Below are positions 9,632-19,045 of a DNA stretch of 64,000 nt, one piece after another. The stretch lies in contig CM043969.1 of NCBI GenBank assembly GCA_014529385.2, positions 11,261,001 to 11,325,000 of the forward strand, in the 5' to 3' direction. The DNA is from Adiantum capillus-veneris (lineage: Eukaryota > Streptophyta > Polypodiopsida > Polypodiales > Pteridaceae). The notes below the pieces were generated by a model. The model was given only the letters and a program-made list of their open reading frames with translations, searched no databases and was not told the origin of the DNA. Made by a program: the position numbers and the translations under genes. Numbering within the stretch: the stretch's first letter is position 1; each line of letters begins with the position of its first letter.

Positions 9632-10105
9632 TGTTACAAACTACTAACGTGTCAAGCCACTGAAGAACGGAGCCAACTTGTAGATCTCGACCGAGGGGCC
9701 TAAACCCTAAGAAGAAACAGCAAAAGATGTTTTACCAACTTATAAAGTCTTGCCGAGTGGCCTATTTTTAAAGAAGAGCTCTCACCAAGTTCCAACCAAT
9801 GAAATAGATCCAGGCCAAGGGGCCTAAAACCTAGAACAAGAAGAAGAAACAGAAGGAATCCCCGACCAACTCACAAATCAACAGCCGAGGGGCCTAAAAA
9901 CCCTAAAAGAAAACTTGTTTAACGCACTCGGAAGAGGCCGAAACGAAGTCAAACAAGTTTATAACCTCAAAATATGACGATGTGGCACCTGTACGAACAT
10001 ACCGGAATTCGCGGCGGAGTTTAGGGAAATCCCAAAATTTTGAAAAATTGTTTCTTTGGGGTCGGATTTTATATTTGATGCTTTTAGGCTTTGGGCCTTT
10101 AAATA
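9632..10105 (+). repeat. 5' LTR of B, first 474 bp
   Basis: It aligns with 15337 to about 15818. The motif GAGGGGCCTAAAACCCTA recurs three times (near 9692, 9815 and 9893; matching positions in the 3' LTR). It is cut by A2 after AAATA (10101-10105), at a point corresponding to AAATATGAGCC in the 3' LTR. Confidence 0.88.
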
Positions 10106-11366
10106 TGTCACGTGCACATCTAACCCTATGTGTACATGGACAAGCTACTTCATGACAAGGGTTGGGTTCACTTTAGTCAGTCTAGAATAGGAAGTGATCT
10201 GGCACTTTTGTGAGTCTGTTCGCAGACCGTGCATGTCCAGACACTTAGATTAGATGCATATCCTCTGGTTGCACACAGCATGACCATCAGATTTCAGTCA
10301 AAACCCATCAGGAGCATTTTTACAGTGCATAGAATCTATTTTCCCTATTTTGACATTTTTCACTTATTATTTTTTAATTGACTTTTGTTGGGAACTAGGT
10401 AGGGCAAATTCGATAAGCTTGTATATATGAAACCCTAGCGCTAGCACTTTTGGCAGAAGAGGCAACAGGAGCACCTTTGCTCAACAGGCACCTTCTCAAC
10501 AGAACCCCCAAGACCAACCTAGCGTTTTTGCCAAGCAGAGACCTAGCATTTTCATCCACAGCAGAAGCCAGCATTTTTGCACTACAGGAGCCGTTTTTGC
10601 ACTACAGGAGCCTGGCGACAGCAGAAGACAAATCAGCCATAGCCTTTTGCATTTGCAGAACAAACCGGCAGCAGCAAGATAACAGATTTCCACAGCAAGA
10701 CTCATTTTCAGCCCTAGCGTTTTTGCATCAGCCTGATACCTCAACGTTTTTGCAGATCTTCGCGATAGAATCAACGGTAGACTCAGCGTTTTCAGTTTTC
10801 AGCCTTCAGACTCCGCAATAGAATGTCCGAACCTCGCAGATCTCACCTTCCTGTAGTAGATCCTCGCGGCACGGTTAGATCCCGCGGAGTTTGCAGATTT
10901 AGCCCGAAAAACACAAATTGCAGCATCTGCATTTTCAGCGCGTCGTCGTCGCCATCAACATCGTCATCGACATAGAGTCAGAATTCAGCAAATAAAGATT
11001 TGCAGATTTCAGCCATTGGCATTTTCAGATTTCAGCCCGTCTCGCCGTCGTCCTCATCGTCGTCGACATGGTCGGCAAGTCCAAGCATTGTAGAGATTTG
11101 TGCAATCATTAGTAAACCGCTCTCGCCATAGAGAGTGGAGCCTTCGGAGGAGGGTTTGACAACATTCTGGTGTCGTATTCTCTTCTCTCTCTATCTCTCA
11201 GTCTCAGCACATTCATTCACAGTGTTCATCACTTTGTTTGTGTCCACTGCACTCTCTCAGTAAAGGAACGGAAGGCTCTCCCTTCCGTAAGTAAAAGGAA
11301 CCTTGAGCACAGTTCGGAGCATGCATCTTGAGCAAAGTTCAACATTCACTTCCGCTGCACCTTACA
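10106..11366 (+). repeat. 5' LTR of A2
   Basis: 1261 bp, beginning TGTCACGTGCACATC and ending CTTACA, directly before the primer-binding site. It carries a TATA-like ATATATGAAACCC near 10423 and many GCGTTTT-type motifs (about 10525-10790). A CGTCGTCGTC stretch near 10940 and again near 11045 precedes a CT run near 11180. Confidence 0.92.
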
Positions 11367-11367
11367 T

Positions 11368-11379
11368 TGGTATCAGAGC
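11368..11379 (+). other. Primer-binding site of A2 (initiator tRNA-Met)
   Basis: TGGTATCAGAGC is a perfect match to the usual plant initiator tRNA-Met primer site and starts two bases after the LTR. This placement fixes the LTR end at 11366. Confidence 0.92.
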
Positions 11380-11831
11380 TTTGGCAGTGTTCTGTATCAC
11401 TCAAGGAAAGAACCACAAGAACCATAGAATTTTTTTTGCTTGTTGCAGTCGCACATAACCCAAGTCCTCTTGGGTGTGTCGATTCCTAATCGTGTTTTTG
11501 AAGAGTGACAGGGAACCCAAGAAAGAAGGGCTTTTCCAACCTCCCCTTGTGCCTCTTTTCGCTCATTGAGAGCGGACCGTGCACTTAGCGGCCGGCCAAT
11601 CAACGTGAGGTGGGAAAAAGCAACCTTGGTGTGAGTGCAAGGCCGCCAAGGGGTGCGCCCATAGGGAAGAGTATAGCTCGGGTGAAGAGAAGATCCTTCT
11701 CTAACATAGATTGCAAGCGAAAGAAGAACTTCAAGACCCTCAAGAACCCCAAGAACCTCAAGAACGTCAAGAACCCAAGACCCGCAAGAACCCAAGTTCC
11801 TCGTGAACATAAGAACCCAAGACTTCAGCGG

Positions 11832-12314
11832 ATGGTCATCACCCGAAGCGGAATGGATGCTTTGCATGAAGGTGATGAGCATGGAGTTTGCAAAGAAGAA
11901 TTTTCCCCACCAGGAGGTTTTTCCGACCCTCCCCCTTTCCCATCTACGCCAAGGACTACACTAACTCCTATGGAGGAGTTGGAGCAGATGTTTATGGACA
12001 GCAAGTTAGAATGCGAAGCAAGGAAGTTAGAACTCGAAGAAAGAAAGGCAGCTCTTGCGTGTGAGCATGAGCAAGCGCACTTGGCGGCCGAAGAAAGAAA
12101 GACAGCAATTGATCGTAAGTACCAAGAAGGAATAGAAGCCATAGCACGTGAACGCGAAGAAAGAAGGGCAGCCATAGAGCATGAGCGCGAGCAAGCACGC
12201 TCGGAAGCCAAAGAACGACAAGCCAAATTGGATCGTGAGCGTGAAGAAAGACAAGCAGAGACAAAGAAAGGCAAGCACAATTTGATCGCGAGAACAAAGC
12301 AAGGAAAGCAATGA
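11832..12314 (+). CDS. N-terminal gag-like coiled-coil ORF of A2
   Basis: The frame is open from about 11610, but the first in-frame ATG is at 11832, giving MVITRSGMD, a typical plant Ty3 gag start. I therefore place the start there, about 160 codons. After EEFSPPGGFSDPP, also present in A1, the protein becomes a long charged helix: Glu/Arg/Lys/Ala repeats such as REREERRAAIEHEREQ fill most of the C-terminal half, so a coiled coil is likely. The stop at 12312-12314 overlaps the ATG of the next ORF at 12311 (ATGA). Reading the next frame upstream of 12311 continues the same repeat, so a one-base shift near 12265-12275 probably split one longer protein. Function is presumably oligomerisation; that is inference. 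Confidence 0.6.
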   Translation: MVITRSGMDALHEGDEHGVCKEEFSPPGGFSDPPPFPSTPRTTLTPMEELEQMFMDSKLECEARKLELEERKAALACEHEQAHLAAEERKTAIDRKYQEGIEAIAREREERRAAIEHEREQARSEAKERQAKLDREREERQAETKKGKHNLIARTKQGKQ

Positions 12315-13450
12315 ACGACCGACACATGAAAGAGATGTTGCGACTCTTTTCTCAAGTGCAGGCACAGATGCAAGAGATTCGGGAAAATGAGACTCTCTCC
12401 GTCTCTACTTCTCCCAAGCATGACACACATGATTTGCATGACAATGATAAGCATGATGATTTGAATAATAATGACAAGCATGATGAATTGCATGATAATG
12501 ACAAGCATGATGATTTGCATGATCAAGATGTGATTAGTCACGAGCATGATGATTTGCAAGAAGGAACTGTGATTGTTCACAAGGATGATGGTTTAGTTGA
12601 TACTTTGTCTAGTGAAGCTAACCTCATTGCAGATTCGATCAATCACGAAGAACCGATCTTGGCTCTCAAGTCAAGGTCCACAACACCCCCACAGGAAGAT
12701 TCGATAGATCACGAAGAACCGATATTGGCTTTCGAGTCGAGGTCCACAGAACCCCCACAAGAAGATTCAATAGATCCTGAAGAACCGATATTGGCTCTCG
12801 AGCATAGGTCCCAAGAACCCTCACAAGAAGTACTGTGTGTTCGTATGATTAGTCAGCACGCATTGTTCGAGTGTTTAATTCGTGATGCTTTCCTGTATTT
12901 TAGTCACCATCCTTATGTGATCCCTTTTCACAGGCATGACATATTGCACGATGAACACGATTCACTCATGAATGAGCACGGATGTATGCGGATGATTCAT
13001 GAAAAGATGAAATATTTGCACCCAAGGAATTCCCATTGCATGTCTCTTCCTTGGCATGACACAGTATCAGAAAGAGCACAAGAAAGATTGAGCATGAAGC
13101 ATCAGCATTTCCATTGTGATTTGCCACGGTTGATTGATTTAGGTCAGAAAGTCAAGTCTCGACTCCATTGTTTGCGTATGTTTGATAAACGGTTTCGCAC
13201 TCCGTCTATATGTTCGTCTACATTGCATGCACAGTCTTTAAAGAAGAATAGTTTTTTTCCAGTCACTTTACATAGAATGGGTATGTTTATGTTTTTGTGT
13301 TCGAAGTGGTTTCAAGAATTTTCAGAATCGGAGATTCTTGACGAATGTAGACGCATGGTCATAGACGAAGTTGAAGGATGGAAGGAGCCACAGAAGACTT
13401 GTGTCCCTTTCGGCACAGCCCAGAGAAGCAAGCGTTGCAGACCTTTATGA
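12311..13450 (+). CDS. His/Asp-rich accessory ORF of A2
   Basis: 379 codons. The first 35 residues finish the coiled-coil region (EMLRLFSQVQAQMQEIRENE). Then comes an Asp/His/Asn/Lys repeat (DNDKHDDL variants, about residues 37-85), an acidic block repeated three times around the phrase DSIDHEEPILAFESRS, and about 200 residues homologous to the end of the A1 ORF (VLCVRMISQHALFECLIRD and onwards, including GMGMFMFLCSKWFQEF). No retropepsin or gag core is present. I know no family for the conserved C-terminal part. Conservation in two copies that have lost different parts suggests that this region matters to the element, but two copies are too few to prove selection. Confidence 0.65.
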   Translation: MNDRHMKEMLRLFSQVQAQMQEIRENETLSVSTSPKHDTHDLHDNDKHDDLNNNDKHDELHDNDKHDDLHDQDVISHEHDDLQEGTVIVHKDDGLVDTLSSEANLIADSINHEEPILALKSRSTTPPQEDSIDHEEPILAFESRSTEPPQEDSIDPEEPILALEHRSQEPSQEVLCVRMISQHALFECLIRDAFLYFSHHPYVIPFHRHDILHDEHDSLMNEHGCMRMIHEKMKYLHPRNSHCMSLPWHDTVSERAQERLSMKHQHFHCDLPRLIDLGQKVKSRLHCLRMFDKRFRTPSICSSTLHAQSLKKNSFFPVTLHRMGMFMFLCSKWFQEFSESEILDECRRMVIDEVEGWKEPQKTCVPFGTAQRSKRCRPL

Positions 13451-13574
13451 AGTTCAAGTATCGCATGACACACGCATCAGAGAGGGCCAGCAAAGAGTCC
13501 TTCCCAGGATTCATCTATAAGTTGTTGGCGATCTCCCTCGACACCATACAGTTTGGTACCAATACCTCACTTTG

Positions 13575-13586
13575 AAAAGGAGGGGA
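13575..13586 (+). other. Polypurine tract of A2
   Basis: AAAAGGAGGGGA sits immediately before the 3' LTR, identical to the A1 tract. Confidence 0.85.
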
Positions 13587-14651
13587 TGTCACATGCACAT
13601 CTAACCCTATGTGTATATGGACAAGCTACTTCATGACAAGGGTTGGGTTCAGTTCAGTCAGTCAAGAATAGGAAGTGATATGGCACTTTTGTGAGTCTGT
13701 TCGTAGACCGTGCATGTCCAGACACTTAGATTAGATGCATATCCTCTGGTTGCACATAGCATGACCATAAGATTTCAGTCAGAACCCATCAAGAGCATTT
13801 TTACAGTGCATAGAACCTATTTTCCCTATTTTGACATTTTTCACTTATTATTTTTAAGTGACTTTTGTTGGGAACTAGGTAGGGCAAATTTGATAAGCTT
13901 GTATATAAGAAACCCTAGCGCTAGCACTTTTGGCAGAAGAGGCAGCAGAAGCACCTTTGCTAAACAGGCACCTTCTCAGCAGAACCCCCAAGACCAACCT
14001 AGCGTTTTTGCCAAGCAGAGACCTAGCGTTTTCATCCACAGCAGAAGCCAACGTTTTTGCACTGCAGGAGCCTGGCGGCAACAAAAGACAAATCAGCCTT
14101 AGTGTTTTGCATTTGCAAAACAAACCGGCAGCAGCAAGACAACAGATTTCCACAGCAAGACTCATTTTCAGCCCTAGCGTTTTTGCATCAGCCTGATACC
14201 TCAGTGTTTTTGCAAATCTTCGCGACAGAATCAACAGTAGACTCAGCATTTTCAGTTTTCAGCATTCAGACTCCGCAGTAGAAGTCCCGAACCTCGCAGA
14301 TCTCACCTTCCCGCAACAGATCCTTGCCACACGGTCAGATCCCGCGAAGTTTGCAGATTCAGCCCGGAAAACATAGATTTCAGCATCTGCATTTTCAGCG
14401 CGTCGTCGTCACATCGTCGCCATCGACATAGAGTCAGAATTCAGTAGATAAAGATTTGCAGATTTCAGCCATTAGCATTTTCAGATTTCAGCCCGTCTCG
14501 TCGTCATCCTCATCGTCGTCGACATCATCGGCAAGTCCAAGAATTGTAGAGATTTGTGCAATCATAAGTAAACCGCTCTCGCCATAGAGAGTGGGGCCTT
14601 CGGAGGAGGGTTTGACAACATTCTGGTGTTGTATTCTCTTCTCTCTATCTC
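13587..14651 (+). repeat. 3' LTR of A2, truncated
   Basis: It begins TGTCACATGCACATC and runs parallel to 10106 to about 11190, then stops in the CT-rich part. The terminal portion of about 170 bp, including the CTTACA end, is missing. It includes the promoter module near 13877-13917. Confidence 0.88.
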
Positions 14652-14679
14652 ATGAGAAATGTTGTTTTGGTATTGTCTG

Positions 14680-14880
14680 AACCTCGGAAAGACACAGACG
14701 GGATGTCTGGGGAGCGTTTCATTGTATGCTTGAAAACCTCGGAACGATGTAGATGGGATGTCTGGAGAGTGTTTCGTTGTATGTTGGAAAACCTTCGAAC
14801 GACGAAGTTGGGATGTCTGGGGAGCGTCTGATTGTATGCTTGAACCTCCAAGCGACGCAGGCTAAAGTCTGGGGAGCATT
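14680..14880 (+). repeat. Tandem repeat, unit about 55 bp
   Basis: Three and a half diverged copies share GGGATGTCTGGGGAGCG and TTGTATGCTTGAA. The copies differ at several positions each, so the array is not recent. Confidence 0.75.
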
Positions 14881-15089
14881 TGGTTGTACCAGTCTTCTGA
14901 GCTCATGGCCCGGAACTTTTAGGTTATTTGTTGGGGGAGTGGCGAAGAGGTAGTTGAGTAGCTTCATACCGCAAACCATCTATCTTGAGAGAAGGCTCAA
15001 CGGCGGCGTTTGTTGTGTCTTGTAACATGCATATGTGAGCATTTGTGTTGCATTGTGATGTGCCAATCACTAAATATTCCTTATTGGAT

Positions 15090-15218
15090 GAGATTTTTTT
15101 GGGAAACCAACGACCCAGGATATCAAGAGCTCCAATCTGGAATGAGACTCCTTATAAGATGATATTTTTTTGGGATGCCAACGAGCCAAGATATCAAGAG
15201 CTCCAATCTGGAATGAGA
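15090..15218 (+). repeat. Direct duplication, offset 71 bp
   Basis: ATATCAAGAGCTCCAATCTGG and its flanks, beginning with a T-run and GGGA, occur twice 71 bp apart with few differences. Confidence 0.75.
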
Positions 15219-15336
15219 AAACTAATTGTCCCTCAGATTGTCCCTTAGAATGACCCTCGGAAATTTTTGAGCTAACTTGAGTTGTTTTGCAGATATGTTG
15301 TAATCGCAAACAATTACTTTCTTTCAAGAAGGGGGA

Positions 15337-16079
15337 TGTCACAAACTGCTAACGTGTCAAGCCACTGAAGAACAGAGCCAACTTGCAGATCCCGACTGAG
15401 GGGCCTAAACCCTAAAAAGAAGCAGCAAAAGATGTTTTACCAACTTATAAGTCTTGCCAAGAGGCCTATTTTTTATGGAGAGTTCCCACCACGTTCCAAC
15501 CAATGGAATAGATCTCGGCCGAGGGGCCTAAAACCTAGAAGAAGAAGAAGAAATAGAAGGAATCCCCGACCAACTCACAGATCAGCGGCCGAGGGGCCTA
15601 AAAACCCTAAAATTCAAAGAAAACTTGCTTAAAGCACCCGAAAGTGGCCAAAACGAAGTCAAACAAATTTATAACCTCAAAATATGATTATGTGGCACCT
15701 GTACAGACATCCTCCAATTCATGGCGGATTTTTTGAGAAATCCCGAAATTTTAGGAAAGTGTTTTTTTGGGGTCAGCTTTTAACATTTGATGCTTTGAGG
15801 CTTTGGGCCTTTAAATATGAGCCTTAGGGGCCCTCTCTGGCACTCTTCAGCGTGCAGATTGCAGAAGGTGCTCCCTGGTTGTTGTATTTTGCGAATCAGC
15901 AATAATAAAGAAATACCGAAAGGGGTGCCAGGGTTTGGGGCCAGTGCTCTCTTGGGGTGGAACTCCACCACTCCCCGTCTCGTGTGTTGTGCATCTCTTT
16001 CAGTTCAGTTAATATTTGAAGTGCTTAAAGTTGTTCAGTCTGTTCTTTTCATTGGTACGTGGTGCTTGTCCCCATGACA
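15337..16079 (+). repeat. 3' LTR of B
   Basis: 743 bp, beginning TGTCACAAACTGCTAACGTG and ending CCCATGACA. It holds the three GAGGGGCCTAAA repeats and an AATAATAAAGAAATACC segment near 15900, which is also seen in the solo LTR at 16209 and in the minus-strand LTR at 23882. GCTCG follows as target-site duplication. Confidence 0.9.
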
Positions 16080-16208
16080 GCTCGCCTGCGCCAAAGTAGC
16101 TTGGCAGGTCAACACCTTACCATGCTCTAAGGGGGGGCTGGGGATCATCGACCCGGCACAGCAAAGCAAAGTCCTTCTTGGGAAGTTTGTGGTCAAAGGA
16201 CTGAGCCT
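16080..16208 (+). pseudogene. LINE 1 ORF2: segment after the RT domain
   Basis: It reads AWQVNTLPCSKGGLGIIDP and on to LLGKFVVKGL, matching the conserved stretch downstream of LINE reverse transcriptases (V-x-W-x-x-V with GGLGI). It continues from the FLWSGHN phrase that ends at 9620, and stops at the next insertion, the solo LTR at 16209. Confidence 0.8.
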
Positions 16209-17964
16209 TGTCACAAGGACGTGGCAATTGCTAACCTTAGTTGTTGGTTTCTTTCCAATGATTTTTGTTTAAATTTTGAGACCCTCTTTTCGAAGTTGCA
16301 AATGGTCGGACATTGTATGGCCAATGTGAACGGTAGTTTCACCCGCAAACGGGAAGTTGGTTGGCATTGGAACTCGTAAAGTAAAAGGATGTCTTGGCTC
16401 AGTTCAAGATCATGTAGGTCCCCCCTCGCACTTAGCAAGTTGGTGGATACTAGGAAGTGAACTCAATAAAGGTACAATGTCAAGGTGGGGTCACCAAAGG
16501 AAAGTTCCCGACAGCTCGGCTACATTTAATTTTTGGATGCGGTCCCAGTGGGAATTGATGGTCAGATGACCAGTGGGAGCCCAACAGAAGCATCTCCTAA
16601 AATTTAGGAAACTGCTATTTTGGGCCATGAAATCTATTCGCGTCATTAGCTTCAGAATGACAATTGGAACATTTTATTACTCTGCTGCAAAGTCAATTGA
16701 TGCACCAATTGAGAGATTTTTAAGCGGAAAGCCCAATGCGGGAAAATTGCATGCATGAGTGTCAAGTGGCACTTTTTGGCCAATTTACCAAGTCTAGGAG
16801 AACAAAACTCGTGACTGACTTTTTGCAGCAGTTTTGGAGGCTTATAACTCTGATTTTTCAGCCATTTCTCTCCATTTTTGAGCTTCTCATGACTTTACCT
16901 AGGACCAAGGAGCTCATTTTCAGCATTGGAAGGTATCAGATGCGTGTTTACAAGGCTGTTTTGCTGCGTTTCAGCAATACGCAGGTTTTGGCAGCCATGG
17001 AAATCTTCCCCTTTTTCATTTATTTGTTCACAGATGCATTACAGGTCGAGCACAGAAGAGGGGGGCGCTCGATTTATGCTTGGGGGATGCTTCATTGAGA
17101 ACTTGTCACAGGTTAAGAGCTATGGAGTGCTTGCTTTCCTCTCTATGTATAGTGTGGTGCTAGAAGTGATGACCTGCACACTACACACTGCTCTCTTTCT
17201 TCCCTACGTGCAGTATGTGAGGGCTCACAAGAGGGCTCTTCATTTGACTCATGCACACTACACACTGCTCTCTTTCTTCCCTACGTGCAGTATGTGATGC
17301 CCCACAAGAGGGCTCTTCATTTGACTCATGTACAATTGTGTGGTTACATGCGTTTTTGTTGAGGCAAGAGCCTCCCTGAGCAGGAACAGGAGTAGTTGAC
17401 TGCTGCTCCAAAAGCAAGAACCGGTGAGGGTGATAACCTCACCGTACAGGTGCGAATTCAGCGCTGGTTATGCGCTGTATTTTGACTGTTTTTCAGCCAT
17501 ACGGACGCTAGAATCATTGGGAACACTGTCCCACTGATAGAGGATAGTTCGGGAACTGTTTAGGGCTGAAAACAGGGCAAAAACCAGTAAATACAGTGAC
17601 CTGAATTTACTGTTTTTGGGCAGAAATCGGAGGATTTATGCCAGTGGAAGTGAGTTCCAGCAGGGGAATTGGTTTCGGGCAAGTTTTGGGCCTGTTATGC
17701 TGCCGAAATTTTGCCACGACAGGTGGTATCTAGCTGGATACAGACAAAATATTCCCAGGACTCTTCTTTGTAAATACACTCTTAATGAATAAAGAAATAC
17801 CGGACAGGGGCCACAATTTTGGGGCCTACAGGTTGTCGGCGTACGCTCGGAGCATTCTAGCTTCCGAGCCGTGTGTGTTCCTAAGTGTTAATTCCCGTTG
17901 CAGATTACCTTTCTAAAGTGCTCTCTGTGTGTGTCTAAAGTAAAGAATTTCAGGTGAAAGCCAA
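16209..17964 (+). mobile_element. Solo LTR C (related to family B) inserted in LINE 1
   Basis: It begins TGTCACAAGGACGTGG and ends near GCCA at 17963 or one base later. AGCCT occurs at 16204-16208 and 17965-17969 as a 5-bp duplication. The LINE reading continues on the far side (PWKELLLHRLR). The AATAAAGAAATACCGG...GGGGCC stretch near 17790 matches the B 3' LTR. No gag or pol is present, so I call it a solo LTR of about 1.75 kb. The uncertain last base and the large size leave some doubt. Confidence 0.75.
17175..17330 (+). repeat. Tandem duplication, 78-bp unit, within solo LTR C
   Basis: The block starting GCACACTACACACTGCTCTC occurs at 17175 and at 17253 with very few differences, so it is a recent duplication. 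Confidence 0.85.
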
Positions 17965-19045
17965 AGCCTACCGCCCTACGGGCCGGTCTCAAGCCCTGGA
18001 AGGAGCTGTTGCTTCACCGGCTTCGAGCTCGTGTGCCTCATGCAGGAGGCCCTTAAAGCCCTTCCATCAGGTGGATTTTTACAGAGATGCGCAAAGTTGG
18101 TTTGAGCAGGAGGTTGGAGGATCCTTTTGCTGCGAGCCTGCTTAGGTCTTTGGATGCAGTTGAGGAGTGGCCTAGAGCAACATCAGCCCACTTCGGTGAC
18201 TGGCTCCAGTTCTCAGGTTTCTACGAGGAGGCTTAGAGCATCCAGCTACGAGGCAAGAGGGGGGTGCAGAGCATGTGCCAGGACATTACAGAGGCTTTAT
18301 CAACTGATTGGCCAACCCCTCTAGAGCCAGCAGCTCCCAGATGGATGGGGGCCTTCATGCGACTTGAGGTCCTCATCGCAGTTCGGGCTTTGCTCAGAGT
18401 CTATACCCCACATGGTTTTTGAGGTTCAGGGAGAGAGTCACCTTCACAAAGTCTCGGTAGAGGCTCCATGGATTGCAAAGTGTTGCTTTCACAGGATACG
18501 AGTTTTGGGCATATGTGGGAGGACCTGTGTCATGATCCTGACCCAATAGATCTTCAGACAGGTCACTAGCCGCTATGGGCTTGGGAAAGCTGCCCTCTGG
18601 CACGAGTGCAGTGGGACCCTAGAGAGTGGTTCTGGAAAGACCCCTTTTCCTCAATCGATCACCTTGGGATCCCCTTCTTTCAGTACACTGTTCGACTCGG
18701 GCGCCACATGCTGGCAGCATGGAGAGAGGCTCGTCCTATTGCAACACTTCATTGGCAGGAGGAGGGTCTCACAGCTGAGTCTTGTCAAGTTTCTAGGAGC
18801 GGTTGTGGGACTTCAGACAGCAGAAGAGAGTCACTTTGTTTCGGTGGCTAGTTGCACACAGAGCTACAGCAGTCGGGAGCTGGCTAGTACACAGTGGCTT
18901 TTCGGCAACTTGTGCAGCTTGTGGCCATCCTTTTGGAGAGTCAGCGTTGTATTGTGGGACTGCCCCATGACACAACAGATTTGGCTTTGGGTTCTTCGGT
19001 TGATGCCGACTCTTTCCACAGCTCGACAGTATTGGGTCTAAAGGC
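17965..19045 (+). pseudogene. LINE 1 ORF2: C-terminal region
   Basis: After the solo LTR, short phrases typical of LINE C-termini appear (PWKELLLHRLR). Near 18950-19000 a degenerate zinc-binding reverse-transcriptase-associated segment follows (LWDCPMTQQIWLWVLRL, normally W-x-C-P-x-x-x-x-x-I-W). Several frame changes and stops are present. The probable 3' untranslated part runs to the A-rich stretch at 19115-19127. Confidence 0.7.

Larger units (their letters stand above)
10106..14651 (+). mobile_element. Family A LTR retrotransposon copy A2, 3' end deleted
   Basis: It has a complete 5' LTR (10106-11366), a perfect primer-binding site, leader, two overlapping ORFs, a polypurine tract and a 3' LTR that stops inside its CT-rich part at about 14651. 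It is nested in the 5' LTR of B. Compared with A1 it lacks the gag core and the retropepsin: a coiled-coil N-terminal gag region joins directly to the His/Asp-rich ORF. The missing 3' LTR end, the right target-site duplication and the rest of the B LTR were removed by one deletion that joins A2 to the interior of B. Confidence 0.88.
14652..15336 (+). other. Residual interior of B with two tandem arrays
   Basis: About 0.7 kb between the A2 truncation and the B 3' LTR. It holds a tandem array with a unit of about 55 bp (14680-14880), a duplication with a 71-bp offset (15090-15218) and the B polypurine tract AAGAAGGGGGA at 15328-15336. I see no coding domain. It is probably the untranslated 3' part of B. 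Confidence 0.65.
9632..16079 (+). mobile_element. Family B LTR retrotransposon inserted in LINE 1, itself interrupted by A2
   Basis: It starts TGTTACAAACTACTAACGTG and ends CCCATGACA, flanked by GCTCG at 9627-9631 and again at 16080-16084. The two LINE sides join into a continuous reading (FLWSGHN to AWQVNTL). Its 5' LTR is present only as 9632-10105, where A2 is inserted. Its 3' LTR is complete at 15337-16079. Only about 0.7 kb of its interior survives (14652-15336), with no coding domain that I recognise. By its LTR it is related to the solo LTR at 16209 and the minus-strand LTR at 23882, which belongs to a Ty3-type element. Confidence 0.85.
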
